A DNA stretch of 14,064 nt from Thermacetogenium sp. UBA4966 (GCA_002397275.1 DHAA01000013.1:1-14064), one strand, 5' to 3'. Counted from the stretch's first letter, positions 1 through 5,741 are shown. Numbers and translations are program-made. Notes: a model not told the origin generated them from the sequence alone.

Positions 1-669
1 TGCGATGGCCATGCCTTCGATCAGGGTATGCGGGTCTCCCTCCAGCACGCTGCGGTCCATAAAAGCGCCGGGGTCACCCTCATCGGCATTGCAGATCAGG
101 TATTTCAGGTCGCCGGGCGAACGATGACAAAATTCCCACTTCAAACCGGTAGGAAAACCGCCTCCGCCGCGGCCGCGCAGCCCGGAACGCTTAACCTCAT
201 CAATTACCTGTTCGGGAGTAAAATCAAAAATCGCCTTTTCTAAAGAGGCATAACCGTCCCTGGCGATATACTCCTGAATCCTCTCCGGATTAATAGCGCC
301 GCAGTTGCGCAAGGCGACACGTTTCTGCTTTCTATAAAAATCGAGTTCCTTGTATGACGGAATTTGACTCTCCTTGACAGGCGCTTTATACAGCAGACGA
401 CTAACGATCCTGCCGTTCACCAGGTGCTCGTCAACGATAGCGGGAATATCTTCCGGCGTTACCCTGACGTAAAAAGTTCCCTCAGGGTATACTATAACCA
501 GAGGCCCCATTTCGCAGAAACCATGGCAGTCCGTTTCTACAATCTTTATTTCTTGATCAAGCTTCTTTTTTTCGAGTTCTTTGGCAAATACTTCCTTCAA
601 CTGCCCGGAATCAGCAGCAGAGCAATTCTTGCCCCCGCAAACCAATACATGGGCTCTAACTAACTGCAA
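1..669 (-). CDS. nuoF: NuoF/HymB/HndC-like NADH-binding flavoprotein subunit (partial, C-terminus outside window)
   Basis: The first 223 residues of the NAD(P)H- and FMN-binding subunit of an electron-bifurcating hydrogenase or formate dehydrogenase; the rest lies beyond position 1. Residues 1-90 form a thioredoxin-like [2Fe-2S] domain with C11-x4-C16 and C48-x3-C52, the N-terminal extension typical of HymB/HndC rather than respiratory NuoF. The flavoprotein core follows, with the glycine-rich GLRGRGGGGFPTGLKW stretch (163-178) and NADEGDPGAF (194-203), which bind FMN and NADH in this family. I chose TTG at 669 because AAGGAGG lies 9 nt upstream and the reading begins MQLVRAHVLVCGG, as expected for the domain; no ATG fits this frame. 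It sits 31 nt after the HndB-like gene, in one operon with the NuoE-like gene. Whether the missing partner is an [FeFe]-hydrogenase or a formate dehydrogenase cannot be seen here. Confidence 0.93.
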   Translation of the reverse strand, partial: MQLVRAHVLVCGGKNCSAADSGQLKEVFAKELEKKKLDQEIKIVETDCHGFCEMGPLVIVYPEGTFYVRVTPEDIPAIVDEHLVNGRIVSRLLYKAPVKESQIPSYKELDFYRKQKRVALRNCGAINPERIQEYIARDGYASLEKAIFDFTPEQVIDEVKRSGLRGRGGGGFPTGLKWEFCHRSPGDLKYLICNADEGDPGAFMDRSVLEGDPHTLIEGMAIA

Positions 670-700
670 CCTCGATCCCCTCCTTCCATACGGATTTTAC

Positions 701-1072
701 TCATACTTGCTCATAGCTGGCGATAACGAGATCCTCAACGATGTTGCCGTGAATAACGTGACCCGCAATAATTCTTCCTACATCAGACGGCTTAACCCTA
801 CCGTAGGTAACACGCTGTTCACCGGGACGCTGAACATCAACTAAAGGTTCCTGTTCACACATCCCAATACATCCTGTTTGCAAAACTTTAACCTGCAGAT
901 TGCGTTTATTGATCTCTTCGTGAATGGCGGTCATCACATCACGCGCTCCGGCAGCGATGCCACAGGTCCCCATCCCGACGATGATCCTGGTATCATCCGC
1001 CTGAGCGGCGGAAATTTGCTGCTGCGCTTCCTCACGGTATTTTTTTAATTCTTCTCTGCTGGTAATTTTCAT
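701..1072 (-). CDS. hndB: HndB-type (2Fe-2S) thioredoxin-like ferredoxin subunit
   Basis: A 123-residue protein of the thioredoxin-like [2Fe-2S] ferredoxin family, found as a small subunit between NuoE-like and NuoF-like genes in NADP-reducing (Hnd) and bifurcating hydrogenase operons; it probably relays electrons in the cytoplasmic complex. It has a charged N-terminal helix (1-27), then MGTCGIAAGAR (34-44) and TGCIGMCEQEP (66-76). Only three ligand-type cysteines are visible (C37, C68, C72); the position matching the second Cys of the usual C-x4-C pair is non-Cys, which I recall as common in this subfamily. The ATG at 1072 has a poor Shine-Dalgarno directly upstream (GGTTGA), although a strong GGGAGGTGA lies about 74 nt further upstream just after the nuoE-like stop, separated by a predicted stem-loop. 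NuoF follows after 31 nt. The family call is firm; its exact electron partners are inferred. Confidence 0.88.
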   Translation of the reverse strand: MKITSREELKKYREEAQQQISAAQADDTRIIVGMGTCGIAAGARDVMTAIHEEINKRNLQVKVLQTGCIGMCEQEPLVDVQRPGEQRVTYGRVKPSDVGRIIAGHVIHGNIVEDLVIASYEQV

Positions 1073-1080
1073 GATTTCAA

Positions 1081-1155
1081 CCAGGTCTTAACCGGCAGAT
1101 AACCATTGCCCCGCATAATTTTTACGCGGCAGAACCTGGCAAATTCACCTCCCTT
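1081..1155 (-). other. Folded spacer between nuoE-like and hndB-like genes
   Basis: The 100-nt spacer holds nested inverted repeats. The outer arms are CCAGGT at 1081-1086 and ACCTGG at 1134-1139. The inner hairpin is built from TGCC at 1107-1110 with GGCA at 1126-1129 and, inside that, a 6-bp stem (GCATAA 1113-1118 with TTACGC 1122-1127 region, one wobble pair). A strong ribosome-binding sequence, GGGAGGTGA in the mRNA, lies outside the outer arm at about 1146-1154, while the hndB ATG starts 9 nt past the other arm. No U-run follows, so it is not a terminator. The repeats are seen; the fold and any role in translation, processing or mRNA stability are inference. Confidence 0.4.
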
Positions 1156-1172
1156 CTCACTAAAGGGGTAAT

Positions 1173-1664
1173 TTACTCGTAGTGATCGATGATGCTTTTC
1201 AGTTTATCCGGAGACAGGCGTCCGTGAGTTTCATCATTGACCATAACGACTGGAGACAGTCCGCAGCACCCCAAGCAGGCAACAGTCTCTAAAGTGAATC
1301 TTAAGTCTTCGGTTGTCTCTCCGTCTGCGATGCCCAGTTCATCCTGCATCCTCTCGAAAACCCTCGAGGCTCCGCGGACATGACAGGCCGTACCAAGACA
1401 AACCCTGACAATATTGCGCCCGCGTGGCTCTAAATGGAACTGAGCGTAAAAAGTGACCACACCAAAAACGCGGCTTGGCGGCAGCTTCAACTCACGCGCA
1501 ATCCGCAGCAGCACCTCTTTGGGCAAGTATCCGTAAATCTCCTGCGCCCCTTGCAGTATAGGAATCAACGACCCCTTTACTCCGCGCCACTTTGCAAAAA
1601 GATCCTGTAACTCTTGCTCATTCTGGGCATCTTCAGCAGGTTGTGCACAGCCGGCTTCAGGCAT
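1173..1664 (-). CDS. nuoE: NuoE/HymA/HndA-like [2Fe-2S] subunit
   Basis: A 163-residue, 24-kDa-type subunit of NADH-dependent complexes; it carries one [2Fe-2S] cluster and passes electrons to or from the NuoF-like flavoprotein. The N-terminal helical region (about 15-75) includes LIPILQGAQEIYGYLP and SRVFGVVTFYAQF, both family hallmarks. The thioredoxin-like domain carries C89-x4-C94 (CLGTACHVRG) and C130-x3-C134 (ACLGCCG), the standard cluster ligands, with an additional Cys at 133. The length is normal. The ATG at 1664 has GGGAGGGGG about 5 nt upstream. It is the first gene of the leftward operon (nuoE-like, hndB-like, nuoF-like), which fits HymABC/Hnd hydrogenase or formate dehydrogenase clusters of anaerobes rather than a full 14-subunit complex I. 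Confidence 0.95.
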   Translation of the reverse strand: MPEAGCAQPAEDAQNEQELQDLFAKWRGVKGSLIPILQGAQEIYGYLPKEVLLRIARELKLPPSRVFGVVTFYAQFHLEPRGRNIVRVCLGTACHVRGASRVFERMQDELGIADGETTEDLRFTLETVACLGCCGLSPVVMVNDETHGRLSPDKLKSIIDHYE

Positions 1665-1945
1665 TCAATCCCCCTCCCTTCTTAAATAATACATAAAATA
1701 TCTGCTGTCACGGCATTAGCCCCGACAACAGAGAATTACCGTAAACGGAACTGGGAATAAGGATTTGGTTGTTCGATTAAGGCCCCTATCGAAAGCGTCT
1801 GTTGGCAATAACGTTTCTACGTAATATCTTTAAAACTATTCGACAACAAACCGAAAAAACCTCTTGTGAAGATAAAAAAACCTTGAAGTGTTTCCGATTG
1901 CCGCAGCCTGTAAAAAGGAATGGATCCCGTACCTGATATTACCGC
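1665..1945. other. Divergent intergenic region, no gene seen
   Basis: This AT-rich stretch separates the leftward nuoE-like operon from the rightward riboswitch-hydrolase unit. No open frame with a ribosome binding site is apparent. Promoter signals for the nuoE-like gene should lie here: on the minus strand GTGACA followed by a T/A-rich run ending in TATTAT-like sequence occurs just upstream of its ribosome binding site, but the spacing is poor, so I do not call it. An imperfect direct repeat is visible at about 1854-1872 and 1874-1888 (a run of A, then CCT, then TTG and GAAG). A single Rex-like half site TTGTGAA occurs at 1864-1870 without its palindromic partner. Confidence 0.5.
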
Positions 1946-1974
1946 TTGATCTGACGGCTTAACCGTGACATAAT
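1946..1974 (+). promoter_or_regulatory. Probable vegetative promoter of the riboswitch-LysM unit
   Basis: A -35 element TTGATC (1946-1951) and a -10 element CATAAT (1969-1974), 5 of 6 matches to the consensus, are separated by exactly 17 nt. Transcription would start near 1981, just before the first strand of the riboswitch P1 helix at 1994. A second candidate, GTGACA (1965-1970) with GATAAT (1989-1994) and an 18-nt spacer, would start inside P1 and so fits less well. Confidence 0.5.
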
Positions 1975-1993
1975 TGCCTAAATATTAAGATAA

Positions 1994-2151
1994 TGCCGAA
2001 TCCGTACTTTAGTCCCAATTGTACGGTACGGGGGAACCAATCAGGCGCATGATTTTTTGTGTGCCGGGGGTGAATCGCTTTCCAGACTGGGGGAGAGCTG
2101 GAAGCGTAGGGCGAACCTTTCGACCGAACCCATCAGCTTACCCCGGAGGCA
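1994..2151 (+). ncRNA. Cyclic-di-AMP (ydaO-yuaA) riboswitch
   Basis: The leader carries the conserved blocks of the ydaO-type c-di-AMP riboswitch in the right order: GGGGGAACCA (2030-2039), GGGGGTGAATC (2066-2076), CGACCGAACCCATCAGCTTA (2121-2140) and the closing GGAGGC (2145-2150). TGCC at 1994-1997 and TCCG at 2001-2004 can pair with GGCA at 2148-2151 and CGGA at 2144-2147 to close P1. In Firmicutes this class usually lowers expression of wall-remodelling and potassium or osmolyte genes when c-di-AMP is high, and a LysM/SleB wall hydrolase directly downstream fits. Only 11 nt separate P1 from the ribosome-binding sequence, and no terminator hairpin with a U-run is visible, so control may be translational. 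The aptamer call is strong; the mechanism is inferred. Confidence 0.9.
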
Positions 2152-2169
2152 AGGAAAGGAGGAAGAGCA

Positions 2170-3432
2170 TTGCGCAAGTTTTTCATGGTCACCGTAGGCG
2201 TTTTGGTTGGGATGCTGGCTTTTGCCGGATCCGGCTACGCCGCAGACTACACGGTCAAACCCGGCGACACTCTTTACAAGATTGCCAAAAGCCAGGGTAC
2301 GACAGTGGACACTCTCACCTCGCTGAACAACCTCTGCTCTACGATGATCTGCACAGGCCAGGTGCTGCAGCTGCCGGATAAAACAGAAGCTCAGCCGAGC
2401 AGCGATGCACAGCCCGCCGATTCAACCAATCAGTACACCGTCCAGCCGGGAGACACTATCTACCTGATTTCCAAGGCTTACGGAACAACAGTCGAGGAGA
2501 TCATGTCGCTCAACAACCTATCCTGCAGGATGATCTACCCGGGAGATGTGCTGCAGCTGCCGGACGGAGGACAAGCTCCGCCGCCTGAGCCAAGCGAAGG
2601 CGACACGCAGCCCGCGGACTCAACCAATCAGTACACCGTCCAGCCGGGAGATACTCTCTACCTGATCTCCAAGGCTTACGGAACAACAGTCGAGGAGATC
2701 ATGTCGCTCAACAGAATGTGCGGCAGCAGGGACTGTATAGCCTGCACGACGATCTGCCCGGGAGATGTGCTGCAGTTGCCGGAGGGAGCAGAAGCTGAGC
2801 CGGCTGAGCCAAGCGAAGGCGATGCACAGCCCGCGGACTCAACCAATCAGTACACCGTCCAGCCGGGAGATACTCTTTACCTGATCTCCAAGGCTTACGG
2901 AACAACAGTCGAGGAGATCATGTCGCTCAACAATATCTACGATACGACAATCTATCCGGGAGATCTGCTGCAGCTGCCGGAGGGAGGACAAGCTCAGCCG
3001 CCAAGCGACGGCAACACGGAGCCTGCCAATTCAACACCTTCCGATTCAACGACTCCTTCACGCGGGAGCAACTATTCCGCTGAAGACAGTTACCTGCTTG
3101 CCCAGATCATCAGCGCTGAAGCAGCGGGTGAATCCTATGAAGGACAGGTAGCGGTAGGTGCTGTGATCCTCAACAGGATAAACGACCCTCGATTCCCCAA
3201 CACGCTCAGGGATGTTATTTTTGAGCCCTGGCAGTTCGAACCGGTGCAGAACGGTACTATTTATTCTCCCCCGGTATCTTCGGCCATCAGCGCTGCAGAG
3301 GCCGCCCTTAACGGTTGGGATCCTGTAAACGGAGCAGTCTACTTCTTAAATCCGGATACGGCGCAAAGCACAGCTTTTTTTGCAACACTCATCTATGTCG
3401 GTCGGATTGGGAACCACGTCTTTTACAAGTAA
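2170..3432 (+). CDS. Secreted cell wall hydrolase: 4 x LysM plus SleB/CwlJ-type hydrolase domain
   Basis: A 420-residue exported peptidoglycan-binding protein. Residues 1-24 are a signal peptide (positive RK, hydrophobic core, GYA cleavage site). Four LysM domains follow at about 27-69, 89-131, 154-204 and 228-270, joined by Pro/Ser/Asp/Glu-rich linkers. A Ser/Thr/Pro linker (271-305) leads to a C-terminal Hydrolase_2 (SleB/CwlJ) domain at about 306-420, with the family's IISAEAAGESYEGQ start; E317 is the likely catalytic glutamate. This domain cleaves cortex or wall peptidoglycan in spore germination and sporulation proteins. The start is TTG at 2170 with AAAGGAGG about 6 nt upstream. LysM 2-4 are nearly identical in DNA, apart from a variable Cys-bearing loop. 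The c-di-AMP riboswitch immediately upstream suggests a link to wall homeostasis. A dedicated germination role is possible but unproven. Confidence 0.93.
   Translation: MRKFFMVTVGVLVGMLAFAGSGYAADYTVKPGDTLYKIAKSQGTTVDTLTSLNNLCSTMICTGQVLQLPDKTEAQPSSDAQPADSTNQYTVQPGDTIYLISKAYGTTVEEIMSLNNLSCRMIYPGDVLQLPDGGQAPPPEPSEGDTQPADSTNQYTVQPGDTLYLISKAYGTTVEEIMSLNRMCGSRDCIACTTICPGDVLQLPEGAEAEPAEPSEGDAQPADSTNQYTVQPGDTLYLISKAYGTTVEEIMSLNNIYDTTIYPGDLLQLPEGGQAQPPSDGNTEPANSTPSDSTTPSRGSNYSAEDSYLLAQIISAEAAGESYEGQVAVGAVILNRINDPRFPNTLRDVIFEPWQFEPVQNGTIYSPPVSSAISAAEAALNGWDPVNGAVYFLNPDTAQSTAFFATLIYVGRIGNHVFYK
2410..2515 (+). repeat. Near-identical LysM-encoding repeat, copy 1 of 3
   Basis: A 106-bp unit running from CAGCCCGC to CGCTCAACA, encoding the end of the linker (QPADSTNQY) and most of LysM domain 2. 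It differs from the other two copies at only a few positions (for example GATTCAACC instead of GACTCAACC, and ACTATC instead of ACTCTC/ACTCTT). The first LysM of the protein is more divergent and is not part of the repeat. Confidence 0.9.
2608..2713 (+). repeat. Near-identical LysM-encoding repeat, copy 2 of 3
   Basis: This is the second 106-bp unit, 198 bp after the first, encoding most of LysM domain 3. The stretch that follows it (2714-2765) is the variable loop carrying four Cys codons, 21 nt longer than in copy 1. Confidence 0.9.
2827..2932 (+). repeat. Near-identical LysM-encoding repeat, copy 3 of 3
   Basis: This is the third 106-bp unit, 219 bp after the second, encoding most of LysM domain 4. 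Its loop has no Cys codon. The longer spacing compared with copies 1-2 is accounted for entirely by the 21-nt longer loop of copy 2. Confidence 0.9.
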
Positions 3433-3448
3433 TTAACGCGCAACAAAG

Positions 3449-3480
3449 GGAAGCCCTCCTGCCGCGGCAGGAGGGCTTCC
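3449..3480. terminator. Bidirectional intrinsic terminator between the LysM gene and lgt
   Basis: A perfect 32-nt palindrome, with 16-nt arms from GGAAGCCCTC to GAGGGCTTCC and CCGCGG at the centre, lies 16 nt after the hydrolase stop codon and 9 nt past the stop of the convergent lgt. The flanks are only moderately T-rich (TTATTGCGTTT on the plus side, CTTTGTTG on the minus side), so the strength rests mainly on the stem. Its position between converging genes fits termination in both directions. Confidence 0.85.
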
Positions 3481-3489
3481 TTATTGCGT

Positions 3490-4239
3490 TTATGCGTTTC
3501 TTTTTCTTATGAACAGAATCAGATAAAGCAGAACGCCGGAGCAGGCCAGTATTATAGCTGCCTGCGAAGCCTGCGGCGGGCCCCCTGAAAGCTGTGTATT
3601 TTCCCGAAAAAGATCGATTACCGCCCTGTATACCCCGTAAAAGATCAGGAAAAGAGCAAAAAGCTGTCCATGGAAACGGACGCCGCGGCGTTTTACCCAG
3701 AGCAATAGGATAAAAATTATGAAACCGGCAAGGACTGAATATAGCTGTGTCGGATGGCGCTTTAAACCATCGACTACAGGGAAGACAACGCCCCAGGGAA
3801 CTGTAGTCGCTTTCCCATAGCAGCAACCATTTAGAAAACAACCGAAACGTCCGATTGCATAGGCCAGAGCTGTGGCGGGAGCGGCAAGATCCAGAAAGGC
3901 GAGGATCGGTATCCTCCTGCGATAAAGATAAATGAGAATAGCAGCGAGACCGAGGAGCAAACCCCCGTAAAAAGCCAGCCCTCCCTCTCGAATGTATAAG
4001 ATGTGCAAAGGATGCGATAGATAATAAGCGGGTTCATAGAGAAAAACGTAGAATAAACGAGCCCCGATAATACCAAAGATCACTCCGATGAGCACAATGT
4101 CTAAAACAAATTCCGGCGGCTTTCCCTCCTTTTTCACCTGCCGCACCATCCAAATAGTCGCCGCTAAAATACCTAAGGCTATTAATAATCCATAACTGTA
4201 TATTTTCAGTGTGCCGATCTCTAATAAAACAGGATGCAT
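3490..4239 (-). CDS. lgt: Prolipoprotein diacylglyceryl transferase
   Basis: A 249-residue integral membrane enzyme that transfers diacylglycerol from phosphatidylglycerol to the lipobox Cys of prelipoproteins, the first step of lipoprotein maturation. Hydrophobic segments lie near residues 14-32, 47-68, 88-106, 115-130, 166-182, 190-208 and 226-244. Family motifs are visible: IREGGLAFYGG (83-93), the Lgt signature region GRFGCFLNGCCYGK (130-143) and RHPTQLYS (161-168). I chose ATG at 4239 (MHPVLLEIG) because GAGGTG lies 6 nt upstream and the family begins this way. ATG at 4245 is possible; a start at 4308 would add a Cys-rich tail encoded by the DnaA-box region and is unlikely. The gene is transcribed alone; an inverted repeat (TGAAAT 4256-4261, ATTTCA 4269-4274) lies before it. 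Confidence 0.95.
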   Translation of the reverse strand: MHPVLLEIGTLKIYSYGLLIALGILAATIWMVRQVKKEGKPPEFVLDIVLIGVIFGIIGARLFYVFLYEPAYYLSHPLHILYIREGGLAFYGGLLLGLAAILIYLYRRRIPILAFLDLAAPATALAYAIGRFGCFLNGCCYGKATTVPWGVVFPVVDGLKRHPTQLYSVLAGFIIFILLLWVKRRGVRFHGQLFALFLIFYGVYRAVIDLFRENTQLSGGPPQASQAAIILACSGVLLYLILFIRKRNA

Positions 4240-4279
4240 CTGCATCACCTCAGACTGAAATATTTGACATTTCAAAAAA

Positions 4280-4361
4280 CAATCCACATATCCACAGCTG
4301 TTATCCACAGCTTTTCCCGATAAATCAATGGTTAAACCCGATTTAATACAAGTTATCCCCA
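4280..4361. promoter_or_regulatory. Cluster of DnaA-box-like 9-mers upstream of lgt
   Basis: All four 9-mers read on the plus strand. TTATCCACA (4301-4309) is a perfect DnaA box. ATATCCACA (4288-4296) and TTATCCCCA (4353-4361) each have one mismatch, and CAATCCACA (4280-4288) has two. Two of them lie in an 11-bp direct repeat TATCCACAGCT (4289-4299 and 4302-4312) with a 13-nt period. The nearest genes are lgt and tsaD; there is no dnaA, dnaN or clear AT-rich unwinding element, so this is more likely a secondary DnaA-binding or titration site, or a DnaA-responsive control region for lgt, than an origin. Confidence 0.55.
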
Positions 4362-4395
4362 GAATTAACAGGGGCTTATCTATTTATGTCAACAA

Positions 4396-4413
4396 TGTTG
4401 GAACTCGCCAACA
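4396..4413 (-). terminator. Possible weak hairpin after tsaD
   Basis: TGTTGG (4396-4401) and CCAACA (4408-4413) form a 6-bp stem with a 6-nt loop, starting 4 nt past the tsaD stop. There is no good U-run on the minus strand, so termination here is uncertain. Confidence 0.3.
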
Positions 4414-4417
4414 GAGC

Positions 4418-5443
4418 TTATTTAGCGGTGACCAACGGGTAGCTGGCGCAGGCTTCCTGGTTAAGGGGCGCACGGTCTCCTTTCAGGAAGTGATAATAGC
4501 CGGCGCAGGCCACCATCGCCGCGTTATCTGTACACAGTTTCTTTTCAGGAAAATGAAACCTTAAATTTTCCCTGGCTGCTTCTCTTTCAAAGAGTTCACG
4601 CAGGGCGGAGTTCGCCGCCACCCCTCCGGCGAGACAGACGTCGCTTACTCCGCGCAGCTTTGCCGCGGTAACGGTTTTTTTGACCAGCACCTCAACCACC
4701 GCCGCTTGAAAGCTTGCCGCCACATCTGAATGAAAAAGTTCCTTGCTCTTTTCTTCGTCATGATCTCGCAAGTAATTTAAGACCGCGGTCTTCAAGCCGC
4801 TGAAACTGAACTCCAGGCTGTTATTTCCCAGCCAGGCCCTGGGGAAGCGTATCGCCAGGGGATCCCCTCCTTGGGCAAGCTCTTCCAGAGCCGGCCCCCC
4901 CGGATAAGGAAGCCCCAGAACACGCGCGATTTTATCGAAGGCCTCCCCCGCGGCATCATCTCGAGTAGCCCCGAGTATTTCGTACTCCAGGTGATCTTTC
5001 AGGAAGATCAGGCTTGTATGACCGCCGGAAACCACCAGGCAGACCAAAGGAGGGGTGAGCTCCCGGTTTGCCAGAAAATTAGCGTAGAGGTGTGCCTCCA
5101 AATGATGCACAGGCGCCAGCGGTATGTTCAGAGCATAAGAATAGGCCTTGGCCGCGGCGACGCCTACGAGAAGAGCGCCGATCAAACCCGGCCCCACCGT
5201 AACGGCAACGCCATCAAGATCTTGGAAACCAAGGCCTGCATCCTTAATGGCTTTTTCCACAACATAAGTGATCTTCTCCAGATGCTGCCGGGAGGCGACC
5301 TCCGGAACCACTCCCCCGAACTGCCGGTGAACGGCAATCTGAGAGGCGATAATATTGGAAGCAATATAACCGCCATCCCCGACAACAGCCGCAGATGTCT
5401 CATCACAGCTTGTCTCTATACCCAGTATCCAAGCGCTCGGCAT
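4418..5443 (-). CDS. tsaD: tRNA N6-adenosine threonylcarbamoyltransferase
   Basis: A 341-residue enzyme that transfers the threonylcarbamoyl group from TC-AMP to A37 of ANN-decoding tRNAs (t6A), acting with TsaB and TsaE, both encoded upstream in the same run. The ASKHA-fold N-terminus GIETSCDETSAAVV (8-21), the metal-binding H114-x3-H118 in PVHHLEAHLYANF, the SGGHTSL stretch (about 139-145), FSFSGLKTAV and the C-terminal CTDNAAMVA are all typical. Length is normal. ATG at 5443 gives the canonical start; the ribosome-binding sequence is somewhat off (GGAG at 2 nt, GGGGGAG at about 11 nt). It is 29 nt after the glutamine-rich gene and last in the long minus-strand run. Confidence 0.97.
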   Translation of the reverse strand: MPSAWILGIETSCDETSAAVVGDGGYIASNIIASQIAVHRQFGGVVPEVASRQHLEKITYVVEKAIKDAGLGFQDLDGVAVTVGPGLIGALLVGVAAAKAYSYALNIPLAPVHHLEAHLYANFLANRELTPPLVCLVVSGGHTSLIFLKDHLEYEILGATRDDAAGEAFDKIARVLGLPYPGGPALEELAQGGDPLAIRFPRAWLGNNSLEFSFSGLKTAVLNYLRDHDEEKSKELFHSDVAASFQAAVVEVLVKKTVTAAKLRGVSDVCLAGGVAANSALRELFEREAARENLRFHFPEKKLCTDNAAMVACAGYYHFLKGDRAPLNQEACASYPLVTAK

Positions 5444-5472
5444 TTCTCCGACTCCCCCATAACTCTTATAAA

Positions 5473-5685
5473 CTATCTGTTTTGCCTCTGTTCCTGCCTT
5501 TGTTGCTGTTCTTGCCTTTGCTGCTGTTCTTGCCTTTGCTGCTGTTCTTGCCTTTGCTGCTGTTCCTGTTCTTCATAGATCTCCATATCATCCGGGTTTT
5601 TGCCGCTCTCTTCCTCCCAGTCGCCGGCTACCCGCCTTGACTTGTTTTTACTCTGCTCCACTGCATTCCTTTTGTTGTCACTCAT
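5473..5685 (-). CDS. Small hydrophilic protein with QEQQQR repeats
   Basis: A 70-residue protein I do not recognise. Residues 1-39 are charged and hydrophilic (MSDNKRNAVEQSKNKSRR, then an acidic stretch GDWEEESGKNPDDMEIYEE). The C-terminal part is a tandem QEQQQR repeat of about five units, ending RQNR; there is no Cys and no membrane segment. It is likely disordered or a single extended helix. Translation looks real: ATG at 5685 follows AGGAGGTGATC, a near-perfect anti-16S match, with 8 nt from AGGAGG. GTG at 5694 is an alternative that would overlap this site. It lies 56 nt after the DUF3006-like gene and 29 nt before tsaD. It is vaguely reminiscent of Gln-rich small spore proteins, but I see no family motif. 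Function unknown. Confidence 0.7.
   Translation of the reverse strand: MSDNKRNAVEQSKNKSRRVAGDWEEESGKNPDDMEIYEEQEQQQRQEQQQRQEQQQRQEQQQRQEQRQNR
5495..5566. repeat. 18-bp minisatellite, four units
   Basis: Four consecutive 18-bp units TGCCTTTGCTGCTGTTCT lie at 5495-5512, 5513-5530, 5531-5548 and 5549-5566; the first and last each differ by one base. Degenerate partial units flank the array. On the minus strand each unit encodes the six-residue QEQQQR repeat. Because 18 is a multiple of three, unit gain or loss would keep the frame. Confidence 0.9.
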
Positions 5686-5741
5686 CAGGATCACCTCCTC
5701 AAGAGAGATTTCCCTGATATTATGCGCGAACCATTTCTTTA

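Noticed and set aside
1864..1870. TTGTGAA as a Rex redox-repressor site for the hydrogenase-type operon
   Set aside because: Only a half site is present; the palindromic TTCACAA partner is missing at the expected distance, and it lies far from the nuoE-like start.
2019..2381. Plus-strand ORF covering the riboswitch
   Set aside because: It runs through conserved riboswitch blocks and the signal-peptide region of the hydrolase in a different frame, and its product has no recognisable motif.
2410..2932. CRISPR array suggested by regularly spaced repeats
   Set aside because: The repeats are 106 bp, in frame, and encode LysM domains; the spacers are protein linkers.
4280..4361. Chromosomal origin of replication
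   Set aside because: DnaA-like boxes are present, but there is no dnaA, dnaN, rpmH or gidA neighbourhood and no clear AT-rich unwinding element or DnaA-trio.
4871..5578. Long plus-strand ORF ending in a Cys/Ser-rich repeat
   Set aside because: Antisense to tsaD and the Gln-rich gene, with no recognisable domain; the Cys-rich tail is again the minisatellite in another frame.
5395..5640. Plus-strand ORF with repeated Leu/Phe/Pro that looks like a membrane protein
   Set aside because: It is the 18-bp minisatellite read on the opposite strand; the Gln-rich frame has a far better ribosome-binding site and fits the operon direction.
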